Of a stretch of 64,000 nucleotides of DNA, positions 9,606-22,210 are shown piece by piece. Each line of letters begins with the position of its first letter. The first letter of the stretch is position 1. The stretch spans positions 44,266,420 to 44,330,419 of the forward strand of contig CM036754.1 in assembly GCA_020796225.1 (NCBI GenBank). The letters are read 5' to 3'. Origin of the DNA: Arion vulgaris. Its lineage: Eukaryota; Mollusca; Gastropoda; Stylommatophora; Arionidae. The position numbers and the translations under genes were made by a program. A model generated the notes under the pieces. That model was not told where the DNA came from and ran no database searches. It was given only the letters and a program-made list of their open reading frames with translations.

Positions 9606-12600
9606 AGAAAGTTATCCGGAAGAGTCTTGCAGTCTCATAACAATGGTACAGCTTGCTCTTGTCCTTTGGCTCAGATTATATATTAGTTATAACAAGTGGT
9701 TGAAAGTTGGTTGTCTAGAGCTTTCGCAATCTGCAGGAAGATGTTGTTCCAATGTGGAAACAGACACTGGCTGGATAAGGAGGTGAATCCTATCACACTT
9801 ACATACATAACTCTCAAGTTGAGGTCAGACTTGCCTGAATACTCTCAAGTTGAGGTCAGACTTGCCTGAATACTCTCAAGTTGAGGTCAGACTTGCCTGA
9901 ATACTATCAAGTTGAGGTCAGACTTGCCTGAATACTCTCAAGTTGAGGTCAGGCTTGCCTGAATACTCTCAAGTTGAGGTCAGACACCTGAATACTCTCA
10001 AGTTGAGGTCTGACTTGCCTGAATACTCTCAAGTTGAGGTCAGACTTGCCTGAATACTCTCAAGTTGAGGTCAGGCTTGCCTGAATACTCTCAGTTGAGG
10101 TCAGACTTGCCTGAATACTCTCAAGTTGAGGTCAGACTTGCCTGAATACTCTCATGTTGAGGTCAGACTTGCCTGAATACTCTCAAGTTGAGGTCAGGCT
10201 TTCCTGAATACTCTCAAGTTGAGGTCAGACTTGCCTGAATACTCTCAAGTTGAGGTCAGTCTTGCCTGAATACTCTCAAGTTGAGGTCAGACTTGCCTGA
10301 ATACTCTCAAGTTGAGGTCACTTGCCTGAATACTCTCAAGTTGAGGTCAGCTTGCCTAATACTCTCAAGTTGAGGTCAGACGCCTGAATACTCTCAAGTT
10401 CAGGTCAGACTTGCCTGAATACTCTCAAGTTGAGGTCAGGCTTGCCTGAATACTCTCAAGTTGAGGTCAGACTTGCCTGAATACTCTCAAGTTGAGGTCA
10501 GACTTGCCTGAATACTCTCAAGTTGAGGTAAGGCTTGCCTGAATACTCTCAAGTTGAGTTCAGACTTGCCTTAATACTCTCAAGTTGAGGTCAGACTTGC
10601 CTGAATACTCTCAAGTTGAGGTCAGACTTGCCTGAATACTTTCAAGTTGAGGTCAGGCTTGCCTGAATACTCTCAAGTTGAGGTCAGACGCCTGAATACT
10701 CTCAAGTTGAGGTCAGACTTGCCTGAATACTCTCAAGTTGAGGTCAGACGCCTGAATACTCTCAAGTTGAGGTCAGGCTTGCCTGAATACTCTCAAGTTG
10801 AGGTCAGGCTTGCCTGAATACTCTCAAGTTGAGGTCAGGCTTGCCTGAATACTCTCAAGTTGAGGTCAGACTTGCCTGAATACTCTCAAGTTGAGGTCAG
10901 ACTTGCCTGAATACTCTCAAGTTGAGGTCAGGATTGCCTGAATACTCTCAAGTTGAGGTCAGACTTGCCTGAATACTCTCAAGTTGAGGTCAGACTTTCC
11001 TGAATACTCTCAAGTTGAGGTCAGACTTGCCTGAATACTCTCAAGTTGAGGTCAGGCTTGCCTGAATACTCTCAAGTTGAGTTCAGACTTGCCTGAATAC
11101 TCTCAAGTTGAGGTCAGACTTGCCTGAATACTCTCAAGTTGAGGTCAGACTTGCCTGAATATTTTCAAGTTGAGGTCAGCTTGCCTGAATACTCTCAAGT
11201 TGAGGTCAGACTTGCCTGAATACTCTCAAGTTGAGGTCAGACTTGCCTGAATACTCTCAAGTTGAGGTCAGACTTGCCTGAATACTCTCAAGTTGAGGTC
11301 AGACTTGCCTGAATACTCTCAAGTTGAGGTCAGATGCCTGAATACTCTCAAGTTGAGGTCAGACTTGCCTGAATACTCTCAAGTTGAGGTCAGACTTGCC
11401 TGAATACTCTCAAGTTGAGGTCAGGATTGCCTGAATACTCTCAAGTTGAGGTCAGACTTGCCTGAATACTCTCAAGTTGAGGTCAGACTTGCCTGAATAC
11501 TCTCAAGTTGAGGTCAGACTTGCCTGAATACTCTCAAGTTGAGGTCAGACGCCTGAATACTCTCAAGTTGAGGTCAGACTTGCCTGAATACTCTCAAGTT
11601 GAGGTCAGACTTGCCTGAATACTCTCAAGTTGAGGTCAGACTTGCCTGAATATTTTCAAGTTGAGGTCTGACTTGCCTGAATACTCTCAAGTTGAGGTCA
11701 GACTTGCCTGAATACTCTCAAGTTGAGGTCAGATTGCCTGAATACTCTCAAGTTGAGGTCAGACTTGCCTGAATACTCTCAAGTTGAGGTCAGACTTGCC
11801 TGAATACTCTCAAGTTGAGGTCAGACTTGCCTGAATACTCTCAAGTTGAGGTCAGACTTGCCTGAATACTCTCAAGTTGAGGTCAGACTTGCCTGAATAC
11901 TCTCAAGTTGAGGTCAGACTTGCCTGAATACTCTCAAGTTGAGGTCAGACTTGCCTGAATACTCTCAAGTTGAGGTCAGACTTGCCTGAATACTCTCAAG
12001 TTGAGGTCAGACTTGCCTGAATACTCTCAAGTTGAGGTCAGACTTGCCTGAATACTCTCAAGTTGAGGTCAGGCTTGCCTGAATATTCTCAAGTTGAGGT
12101 CAGACTTGCCTGAATACTCTCAAGTTGAGGTCAGACTTTTCCTGAATATCTCAAGTTGAGGTCTGACTTGCCTGAATACTCTCAAGTTGAGGTCAGACTT
12201 GCCTGAATACTCTCAAGTTGAGGTCAGACTTGCCTGAATACTCTCAAGTTGAGGTCAGACTTTCCTGAATACTCTCAAGTTGAGGTCAGACTTGCCTGAA
12301 TACTCTCAAGTTGAGGTCAGGATTGCCTGAATACTCTCAAGTTGAGGTCAGGCTTGCCTGAATACTCTCAAGTTGAGGTCAGACTTGCCTGAATACTCTC
12401 AAGTTGAGGTCAGACTTGCCTGAATACTCTCAAGTTGAGGTCAGATGCCTGAATACTCTCAAGTTGAGGTCAGGCTTGCCTGAATACTCTCAAGTTGAGG
12501 TCAGACTTGCCTGAATACTCTCAGGTTGAGGTCAGACTTGCCTGAATACTCTCAAGTTGAGGTCAGACTTGCCTGAATACTCTCAAGTTGAGGTCAGACT

Positions 12601-14464
12601 TGCCTGAATACTCTCAAGTTGAGGTCAGACTTGACTGAATACTCTCAAGTTGAGGTCAGACTTGCCTGAATATTTTCAAGTTGAGGTCTGACTTGCCTGA
12701 ATACTCTCAAGTTGAGGTCAGACTTGCCTGAATACTCTCAAGTTGAGGTCAGACTTGCCTGAATACTCTCAAGTTGAGGTCAGACTTGCCTGAATACTCT
12801 CAAGTTGAGGTCAGAAGCCTGAATACTCTCAAGTTGAGGTCAGACTTGCCTGAATACTCTCAAGTTGAGGTCAGACTTGCCTGAATACTCTCAAGTTGAG
12901 GTCAGACTTGCCTGAATATTTTCAAGTTGAGGTCTGACTTGCCTGAATACTCTCAAGTTGAGGTCAGACTTGCCTGAATACTCTCATGTTGAGGTCAGAT
13001 TTGCCTGAATACTCTCAAGTTGAGGTCAGACTTGCCTGAATACTCTCAAGTTGAGGTCAGACTTGCCTGAATACTCTCAAGTTGAGGTCAGACGCCTGAA
13101 TACTCTCAAGTTGAGGTCAGGCTTGCCTGAATACTCTCAAGTTGAGGTCAGACTTGCCTGAATACTCTCAAGTTGAGGTCAGACTTGCCTGAATACTCTC
13201 AAGTTGAGGTCAGACTTGCCTGAATACTCTCAAGTTGAGGTCAGACTTGCCTGAATACTCTCAGTTGAGGTCAGATGCCTGAATACTCTCAAGTTGAGGT
13301 CAGACTTGCCTGAATACTCTCAAGTTGAGGTCAGACTTGCCTGAATACTCTCAAGTTGAGGTCAGACTTGCCTGAATACTTTCAAGTTGAGGTCAGACTT
13401 GCCTGAATACTCTCAAGTTGAGGTCAGACTTGCCTGAATACTCTCAAGTTGAGGTCAGACGCCTGAATACTCTCAAGTTGAGGTCAGACTTGCCTGAATA
13501 CTCTCAAGTTGAGGTCAGACTTGCCTGAATACTCTCAAGTTGAGGTCAGACTTGCCTGAATATTTTCAAGTTGAGGTCTGACTTGCCTGAATACTCTCAA
13601 GTTGAGGTCAGGATTGCCTGAATACTCTCAAGTTGAGGTCAGACTTGCCTGAATACTCTCAAGTTGAGGTCAGACTTGCCTGAATACTCTCAAGTTGAGG
13701 TCAGACTTGCCTGAATACTCTCAAGTTGAGGTCAGACTTGCCTGAATACTCTCAAGTTGAGGTCAGACTTGCCTGAATACTCTCAAGTTGAGGTCAGACT
13801 TGCCTGAATACTCTCAAGTTGAGGTCAGACTTGCCTGAATACTCTCAAGTTGAGGTCAGGATTGCCTGAATACTCTCAAGTTGAGGTCAGACTTGCCTGA
13901 ATACTCTCAAGTTGAGGTCAGACTTGCCTGAATACTCTCAAGTTGAGGTCAGACTTGCCTGAATACTCTCAAGTTGAGGTCAGACTTGCCTGAATACTCT
14001 CAAGTTGAGGTCAGACTTGCCTGAATACTTTCAAGTTGAGGTCAGACTTGCCTGAATACTCTCAAGTTGAGGTCAGGCTTGCCTGAATATTCTCAAGTTG
14101 AGGTCAGACTTGCCTGAATACTCTCAAGTTGAGGTCAGACTTGCCTGAATACTCTCAAGTTGAGGTCTGACTTGCCTGAATACTCTCAAGTTGAGGTCAG
14201 ACTTGCCTGAATACTCTCAAGTTGAGGTCAGACTTGCCTGAATACTCTCAAGTTGAGGTCAGACTTGCCTGAATACTCTCAAGTTGAGGTCAGACTTGCC
14301 TGAATACTCTCAAGTTGAGGTCAGACTTGCCTGAATACTCTCAAGTTGAGGTCAGGCTTTCCTGAATACTCTCAAGTTGAGGTCAGACTTGCCTGAATAC
14401 TCTCAAGTTGAGGTCAGTCTTGCCTGAATACTCTCAAGTTGAGGTCAGACTTGCCTGAATACTC

Positions 14465-17330
14465 TCAAATTGAGGAGTCACTTGCCTGAATACTCTGTTG
14501 AGTCAGGCTTGCTAAATCTCTAGTTGAGGTCAGACCTGAAACTCTCAATTCAGGTCAGACTTGCCTGAATACTCTAGTTGGAGTGGCTTCCTGATAATCT
14601 TAAGTTGAGGTCAGACTGCCTGAATACTTCAAGTTGAGGTCAGACTTGCCTGAATACTCCAAGTTGAGGTAAGGCAATTGCCTGAATACTCTCAAGTTAG
14701 TTCAGACTTGCCTTAATACTCCAAGTGAGATCGAGATTGCTGATACTCCAGGTTGAGGTCAGACTTGCCTGAATACCTCAGTTGAGGACAGGCTAATGAA
14801 TACTCTAAGTTAGGTCAGACGCCTGAATACTCTCAAGTTGAGAGTAACTTGTACTGAATACTCCAAGTTGAGGTCAGAACCTGAATATCTCTAAGTTGAG
14901 TCAGACTTGCCTGAATACTCTCAAGTTGAGGTCAGGCTTGCCTGAATACTCTCAAGTTGAGTCAGACGCCTGAATACTTCTAAGTTGAGGTCAGACTTGC
15001 CTGAATACTCTCAGAGTTGAGGTCAGACTTGCCTGAATACTAAGTTGAGGTCAGACTTGCCTGAATACTGCTTTAAGTGAGGTCAGACTTGACTGAATAC
15101 TGTGACAGGTTGAGGTCAGACTTGCTGAAGTACTGAGTTGAGGTCAGACTGTGCCTGAATACTCTAAGTGAGAGTCAGGCTTGCCTGAATCTGTCACGTG
15201 TGAGTTCAGACTTGCCTGAATACTCTAGCGTTGAGGTCAGACTTGCCTGATACTCTCAGTTGGAGTGCAGACTTGCCTGAATATTTTCAAGTTGAGGTCT
15301 GACTTGCTGAATTCTCAAGTTGAGGCAGACTTGCTGAATACTCTAAGTTGAGGTCAGACTTGACCTGAACTACTCAGTTGAGAGTCAGACTTTGAATACT
15401 ACGTGTGAGGTGACTGCCTGAAGTAGCTCTCAAGTTGAGGTCAGATGCCTGAATACTGTCAGAGTTGAGTCAGACTCTTGTGAATACTACATTGAGGTCA
15501 GACTTGCCTGAATCTCTACAGTTGAGGTCAGACTGCTGAATACTTCGAATTGAGGTCAGGATTGCTGAATACTCTCGAATTGAGGTCAGATTGACCCGAA
15601 TACTCTAAGTGAGGTGTCAGACTTGCCTGAATACTCTAAGTTGAGGTCAGACTTAGCCTGAATTCTAACATTGAGTCAGACTTGCCTGAATACTCTAAGT
15701 GAGGTCAGATTGCCTGAATACTCAAGGTGTGAGGTCAGACTTCCTGAATACTCTAGTGTGAGGTCAGACGTGCCTGAATACTCTACATTGAGTCAGACTT
15801 GCCTGAATATTTTCAAGTTGAGGTCTGACTTCGAATACTCTAAGTGAGGGTCAGACTTGCTGAATACTCTAAGTGAGAGTCGTGGATTGCTGATAACTCT
15901 CAAGTTGAGGTCAGACTTGCCTGAATACTCTCAAGTTGAGGTCAGACTTGCTGAATACTTAAGTGAGGTCAGACTTGCCTGAACACTTCAAGCGTTGAGG
16001 TCAGACTTGCCTGAATACTCCAAGTGTGAGGTCAGACTTGCCTGAATACTCTTGAGGTCAGACTTGCCTGAATACTCAGACATTGAGGTCAGACTTGCTG
16101 AATACTCTAAGTTGAGGTCAGACTTGCCTGAATATTCAGAAATTGAGGGCGAGCTTGCTGAATTACTCAGTTGAGTCAGACTTGCCTGAATACCTAAGTG
16201 AGGTCAGACTTTGCCTGAATACTACAGCGTTTGAGGTCAGACTTGCTGAATACGCTTGAGATTGGAGGTCAGGACTGCCTGAATTTCTAAGCTTGAGGTC
16301 AGACTTGCCTGAATACTTCAAAGTTGAGGCAGACTTGCCTGAATACTCTCAAGTTGAGGTCTGACTTGCCTGAATACTCTCAAGTTGAGGTCAGACTTGC
16401 CTGAATACTCTGGAGTTGGCAGACTTGCCTGAATCTCTCAAGTTGAGGTCAGACTTGCCTGAATACTCTCAAGTTGAGGTCAGACTTGCCTGAATACTCT
16501 CAAGTTGAGGTCAGGCTTGCCTGAATATTTCTCTGGTTGAGGTCAGGCTTGCCTGAATCTTCAGTTGAGTCAGACTTGCCTGAATCTCTCAAGTTGAGGT
16601 CAGACCTGCCTGAATACTCTCAGTTGAGGTCAGATGCCCTGACATACTCTCAAGTTTTTGAGTCAGGCTTGCCTGGATACTCTCAGTGAGTCAACTTGCC
16701 TGAATACTCTCAATGAGTCAACTTGCCTGAATACTCTCAAGTGAGGTCAGCACTTTGCCTGAATACTCTCGAATTTGATCAGACTTGCTGAATACTCTAA
16801 CGTTGAGGTCGACTTGCCTGAATACCTCAAGTGAGGTCAGACTTTCGCCTGAATATTTTCAAGTTGAGGTCTGACTGCCTGAATACTTCTCAAGTTGAGT
16901 CAGACTTGCCTGAATACTCTAAGTTGATGTCAGACTTGCTGAATACTCTCAATTGGGTCAGGCCCCAACTGAATACTTCTACAGTTGAGTCAGACTTGCC
17001 TGAATACCTCAGTTGAGTCAGACTTGCCTGGGTCTATTCTCTCAATTGAGGGATCAGACTGCCTGAATCTTTTCAAGTTGTCTGACTTGCCTGAATACTC
17101 TCAAGCTTGAGTCAGACTTGCCTGAATACTCTCATGTTGAGGTCAGACGCCTGAATATCCTGACGCAGTGTGTATTAGGTCAATCAACATTATCATCTGA
17201 ACTTTATTCTCAGTCTGAGTCAGACTGACCTGAATACTCCAATTGAGTCAGACCCATAATACTCTAAGTTGAGGTCTGACTTGCCTGATACTCTCAAGTT
17301 GAGGTCAGACTTGCCTGAATACCTCAGTTG
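14465..17330. other. Corrupted centre of the 31-bp array
   Basis: Across about 2.9 kb the unit remains recognisable but carries small insertions and deletions in nearly every copy. Both flanking parts of the array are clean. The pattern (1-4 base deletions, few substitutions, abrupt edges) is more like unpolished long-read sequence than like evolutionary decay. Confidence 0.75.
17158..17217 (+). repeat. Non-satellite fragment inside the array
   Basis: The words gcagtgtgtattaggtcaat, 'caacattatcatctgaac' and 'tttattctca' are not satellite. They match the end of repeat D at about 22805-22860 (gcagtgtggtattagttcaa ... ctgtaaactttatt). Confidence 0.55.
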
Positions 17331-20300
17331 AGGTCAGACTTGCCTGAATACTCTCAAGTTGAGGTCAGACTTTCCTGAATACTCTCAAGTTGAGGTCAGA
17401 CTTGCCTGAATACTCTCAAGTTGAGGTCAGATGCCTGAATACTCTCAAGTTGAGGTCAGACTTGCCTGAATACTCTCAAGTTGAGGTCAGACTTGCCTGA
17501 ATACTCTCAAGTTGAGGTCAGGATTGCCTGAATACTCTCAAGTTGAGGTCAGACTTGCCTGAATACTCTCAAGTTGAGGTCAGACTTGCCTGAATACTCT
17601 CAAGTTGAGGTCAGACTTGCCTGAATACTCTCAAGTTGAGGTCAGACTTGCCTGAATACTCTCAAGTTGAGGTCAGACGCCTGAATACTCTCAAGTTGAG
17701 GTCAGACTTGCCTGAATACTCTCAGTTGAGGTCAGACTTGCCTGAATACTCTCAAGTTGGAGGTCAGACTTGCCTGAATACTCTCAAGTTGAGGTCAGAC
17801 TTGCCTGAATACTCTCAAGTTGAGGTCAGACTTGCCTGAATACTTTCAAGTTGAGGTCAGACTTGCCTGAATACTCTCAAGTTGAGGTCAGACTTGCCTG
17901 AATACTCTCAGGTTGAGGTCAGACTTGCCTGAATACTCTCAAGTTGAGGTCAGACTTGCCTGAATACTCTCAGTTGAGGTCAGACTTGCCTGAATACTCT
18001 CAAGTTGAGGTCAGGCTTGCCTGAATATTCTCAAGTTGAGGTCAGACTTGCCTGAATACTCTCAAGTTGAGGTCAGACTTGCCTGAATACTCTCAAGTTG
18101 AGGTCTGACTTGCCTGAATACTCTCAAGTTGAGGTCAGACTTGCCTGAATACTCTCAAGTTGAGGTCAGACTTGCCTGAATACTCTCAAGTTGAGGTCAG
18201 ACTTGCCTGAATACTCTCAGTTGAGGTCAGACTTGCCTGAATACTCTCAAGTTGAGGTCAGGCTTGCCTGAATACTCTCAAGTTGAGGTCAGGCTTGCCT
18301 GAATACTCTCAAGTTGAGGTCAGGCTTGCCTGAATACTCTCAAGTTGAGGTCAGACTTGCCTGAATACTCTCAGTTGAGGTCAGACTTGCCTGAATACTC
18401 TCAAGTTGAGGTCAGACTTGCCTGAATACTCTCAAGTTGAGGTCAGACTTGCCTGAATACTCTCAGTTGAGGTCAGACTTGCCTGAATACTCTCAAGTTG
18501 AGGTCAGACTTGCCTGAATATTTTCAAGTTGAGGTCTGACTTGCCTGAATACTCTCAAGTTGAGGTCAGACTTGCCTGAATACTCTCAAGTTGAGGTCAG
18601 ACTTGCCTGAATACTCTCAAGTTGAGGTCAGACTTGCCTGAATACTCTCAAGTTGAGGTCAGACGCCTGAATACTCTCAAGTTGAGGTCAGACTTGCCTG
18701 AATACTCTCAAGTTGAGGTCAGACTTGCCTGAATACTCTCAAGTTGAGGTCAGACTTGCCTGAATATTTTCAAGTTGAGGTCTGACTTGCCTGAATACTC
18801 TCAAGTTGAGGTCAGACTTGCCTGAATACTCTCAAGTTGAGGTCAGACTTGCCTGAATACTCTCAAGTTGAGGTCAGACTTGCCTGAATACTCTCAAGTT
18901 GAGGTCAGACTTGCCTGAATACTCTCAGTTGAGGTCAGACGCCTGAATACTCTCAAGTTGAGGTCAGACTTGCCTGAATACTCTCAAGTTGAGGTCAGAC
19001 TTGCCTGAATACTCTCAAGTTGAGGTCAGACTTGCCTGAATACTCTCAAGTTGAGGTCAGGATTGCCTGAATACTCTCAAGTTGAGGTCAGACTTGCCTG
19101 AATACTCTCAAGTTGAGGTCAGACTTGCCTGAATACTCTCAAATTGAGTCAGACTTGCCTGAATACTCTCAAGTTGAGGTCAGACTTGCCTGAATACTCT
19201 CAAGTTGAGGTCAGACGCCTGAATACTTTCAAGTTGAGGTCAGACTTGCCTGAATACTCTCAAGTTGAGGTCAGACTTGCCTGAATACTCTCAAGTTGAG
19301 GTCAGACTTGCCTGAATATTTTCAAGTTGAGGTCTGACTTGCCTGAATACTCTCAAGTTGAGGTCAGACTTGCCTGAATACTCTCAAGTTGAGGTCAGAC
19401 TTGCCTGAATATTTTCAAGTTGAGGTCTGACTTGCCTGAATACTCTCAAGTTGAGGTCAGACTTGCCTGAATACTCTCAAGTTGAGGTCAGGATTGCCTG
19501 AATACTCTCAAGTTGAGGTCAGACTTGCCTGAATACTCTCAAGTTGAGGTCAGACTTGCCTGAATACTCTCAGGTTGAGGTCAGACTTGCCTGAATACTC
19601 TCAAGTTGAGGTCAGACTTGCCTGAATACTCTCAAGTTGAGGTCAGACATGCCTGAATACTCTCAAGTTGAGGTCAGACTTGCCTGAATACTCTCAAGTT
19701 GAGGTCAGACTTGCCTGAATACTCTCAAGTTGAGGTCAGACTTGCCTGAATACTCTCAAGTTGAGGTCAGACTTGCCTGAATACTCTCAAGTTGAGGTCA
19801 GACTTGCCTGAATACTCTCAAGTTGAGGTCAGACTTGCCTGAATACTCTCAAGTTGAGGTCAGGCTTGCCTGAATACTCTCAAGTTGAGGTCAGACTTGC
19901 CTGAATACTCTCAAGTTGAGGTCAGACTTGCCTGAATACTCTCAAGTTGAGGTCTGACTTGCCTGAATACTCTCAAGTTGAGGTCAGACTTGCCTGAATA
20001 CTCTCAAGTTGAGGTCAGACTTGCCTGAATACTCTCAAGTTGAGGTCAGACTTGCCTGAATACTCTCAAGTTGAGGTCAGACTTGCCTGAATACTCTCAA
20101 GTTGAGGTCAGACTTGCCTGAATACTCTCAAGTTGAGGTCTGACTTGCCTGAATACTCTCAAGTTGAGGTCAGACTTGCCTGAATACTCTCAAGTTGAGG
20201 TCAGACTTGCCTGAATACTCTCAAGTTGAGGTCAGACTTGCCTGAATACTCTCAAGTTGAGGTCAGACTTGCCTGAATACTCTCAAGTTGAGGTCAGACT

Positions 20301-20465
20301 TGCCTGAATACTCTCAAGTTGAGGTCAGACTTGCCTGAATACTCTCAAGTTGAGGTCTGACTTGCCTGAATACTCTCAAGTTGAGGTCAGACTTGCCTGA
20401 ATACTCTGTTGAGTCAGACTTGCCTGAATACTCTCAAGCTGAGGTCTGACTTGCCTGAATACTCT

Positions 20466-20500
20466 TCTTTGCTTCCTGTGGCCCAGTCAACACACGGGCT
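20466..20500 (-). mobile_element. SINE-A head fragment at the satellite edge
   Basis: 'ttctttgcttcctgtggccc' followed by 'caacacacggg' is the reverse complement of the SINE-A start. Only about 35 bp remain. Confidence 0.6.
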
Positions 20501-20717
20501 AGATTTGTATCTACTGTATAAGAGTAGCATTGCTATTTGAGGCAACTGGTAATCTACTTATGTGGCCGAACCATTTCTTGGTAAAGTTCACTACTGATGT
20601 ACTCACTGTTGCCTTAACTGATAATTTTTTTTTAAAACGTTACTGTCCTGGACATGCTAGTGCTTGTGGTAATGATAGAGTAGATATGCTTACATGAAAT
20701 ACACATGTAATCAAGGT

Positions 20718-20830
20718 GTAAGGCCGAAATTCGGATTCATATATCCTACTTTATAATAGCTAACACGCAACGTATTCACGTTCTCGGCGCAAACCACACA
20801 GATCACGACGAGCAGTTAAAAAGCAGATAA
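20718..20830 (+). mobile_element. Old SINE-B copy
   Basis: The order 'aggccgaaattcggat', 'catatatcct', 'acgcaacgtattcacgttct' and 'agatcac' matches the SINE-B middle and tail (ggctgaaatcggatgcat ... gcgtatacacgttcttgg). Diverged, and without a GAA tail. Confidence 0.6.
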
Positions 20831-20889
20831 GATAAAAAATAAGTGGAGACCAGGTTGTTTGACATGGATAAGGAATATATTGCAGCAAC

Positions 20890-21066
20890 TTAACGACCTC
20901 CAGTTGCATGTGAACACGATAATTGATGACGTATCTGTACTAAAGTTACTCAGCAACCGACTGTTGCATGTGAACACGACAAATGATGACGTATCTGTAC
21001 TAAAGTTACTCAACGACCGACTGTTGCATGTGAACACAATAATTGATGACGTATCTATACTGCGAT
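20890..21066. repeat. 60-bp tandem repeat, about 3 copies
   Basis: The unit carries 'ttgcatgtgaacac' at 20904, 20964 and 21024. Because 60 is a multiple of three, frames on both strands stay open: 20-residue repeats RLLHVNTIIDDVSVLKLLSN on +, and a Ser/Thr-rich one on -. There is no start context, splice signal or homology to support a gene. Confidence 0.9.
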
Positions 21067-21087
21067 GGAATGAGTTTATAATCAAAC

Positions 21088-21675
21088 ATTGTGAGATTGT
21101 GACTAGACACTTGAAGTGACGAGCGTTGTGAGATTGTGACTAGACACTTGAAGTGACGAGCGTTGTGAGATTGTGACTAGACATTTGAAGTGACGAGCGT
21201 TGTGAGATTGTGACTAGACATTTGAAGGGACGAGCGTTGTGAGATTGTGACTAGACACTTGAAGTGACGAGCGTTGTGAGATTGTGACTAGACACTTGAA
21301 GTGACGAGCGTTGTGAGATTGTGACTAGACACTTGAAGTGACGAGTGTTGTGAGATTGTGACTAGACATTTGAAGTGACGAGTGTTGTGAGATTGTGACT
21401 AGACACCTGAAGTGACGAGCATTGTGAGATTGTGACTAGACATTTGAAGTGACGAGCGTTGTGAGATTGTGACTAGACACTTGAAGTGACGAGCGTTGTG
21501 GTTGTGACTAGACACTTGAAGTAACGAGCGTTGTGAGATTGTGACTAGACATTTGAAGGGACGAGCGTTGTGAGATTGTGACTAGCCATTTGAAGTGACG
21601 AGCGTTGTGAGATTGTGACTAGACACTTGAAGTAACGAGCGTTGTGAGATTGTGACTAGACATTTGAAGGGACGA
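21088..21675. repeat. 37-bp tandem repeat, about 16 copies
   Basis: The unit is ttgtgagattgtgactagac + acttgaagtgacgagcg. Copies are nearly identical; one near 21497 lacks three bases. It follows the 60-bp repeat almost directly. Confidence 0.97.
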
Positions 21676-21809
21676 GTAAGGAAATATGTTTAACTATCGA
21701 GAGATAGGAACCATTAGCACCTAATTGCAGATAGTAGACTGAGCTATTATGGGTATAACAGGAGTACCATGAATTGTGCTCTTCTCTCAGACGTGTCAAC
21801 TTGAATATG

Positions 21810-22205
21810 TTCTTCGTATTTGTTCGTTCTACATCAATCATTTGTAAAACCTCTTGTGTTTTGTATGTGATTTGTACAGTAGAGCGGAGTTTGTGTGCCA
21901 GTTACACGCTTACAGACCCTTAGTCAGACATCCGGTTTCTACATGCTTTTATTGGGTTGCCTCCTAAGTCACGGAAAACAAATCTGACCTAAGGAAGTTC
22001 CTCCTCCAGGCGAGCCAGAAGCCTGTTCACCTTGAACATGGTGGTCAAAGTTTTCCGGTCATCACCACCGAGAGGTGGAATTGGTCTTTGCATTATGCGT
22101 GTTGTCAGGATGCTACTAATTGTCACTTTTAGCCTTCCTAAGAGCAACTAGCTGACCCTCAACTCTACTAGATGCAGAGCTGGCATAGAACACACCTTGT
22201 AGACC
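21810..22205 (-). mobile_element. SINE-C, near full length
   Basis: The tail (left) contains 'gttctacatcaatcatttgt' and 'tgtatgtgatttgtaca'; the body matches 2645-3027. The head (right) ends 'atagaacacaccttgtagac'. Its tail is homologous to the SINE-A tail while the rest of the body differs, so the element is modular. Confidence 0.75.
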
Positions 22206-22210
22206 AATAT

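Larger units (their letters stand above)
9813..20465. repeat. 31-bp satellite array, about 10.65 kb, roughly 340 copies
   Basis: The unit is ctcaagttgaggtcagactt + gcctgaatact (31 bp). Most copies differ by 0-2 bases. Common variants are a 3-base deletion giving 'cagacgcctg', cagg for caga, and a 'tattttcaag'/'ggtctgac' type. Variants recur at regular spacing (see findings). The open frames seen here are repeat shadows, because 31 is not a multiple of 3. The array adjoins a SINE-A head fragment on the right (20466-20500). Confidence 0.98.

Noticed and set aside
9640..9705. SINE-A tail next to the satellite's left edge ('ggctcagattatatattag', 'ataacaagtggttg')
   Set aside because: Only about 35 bp match and no GAA tail follows; too short to call.
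9813..20465. CRISPR-like array
   Set aside because: Units are contiguous with no unique spacers, and the context is eukaryotic; this is a satellite.
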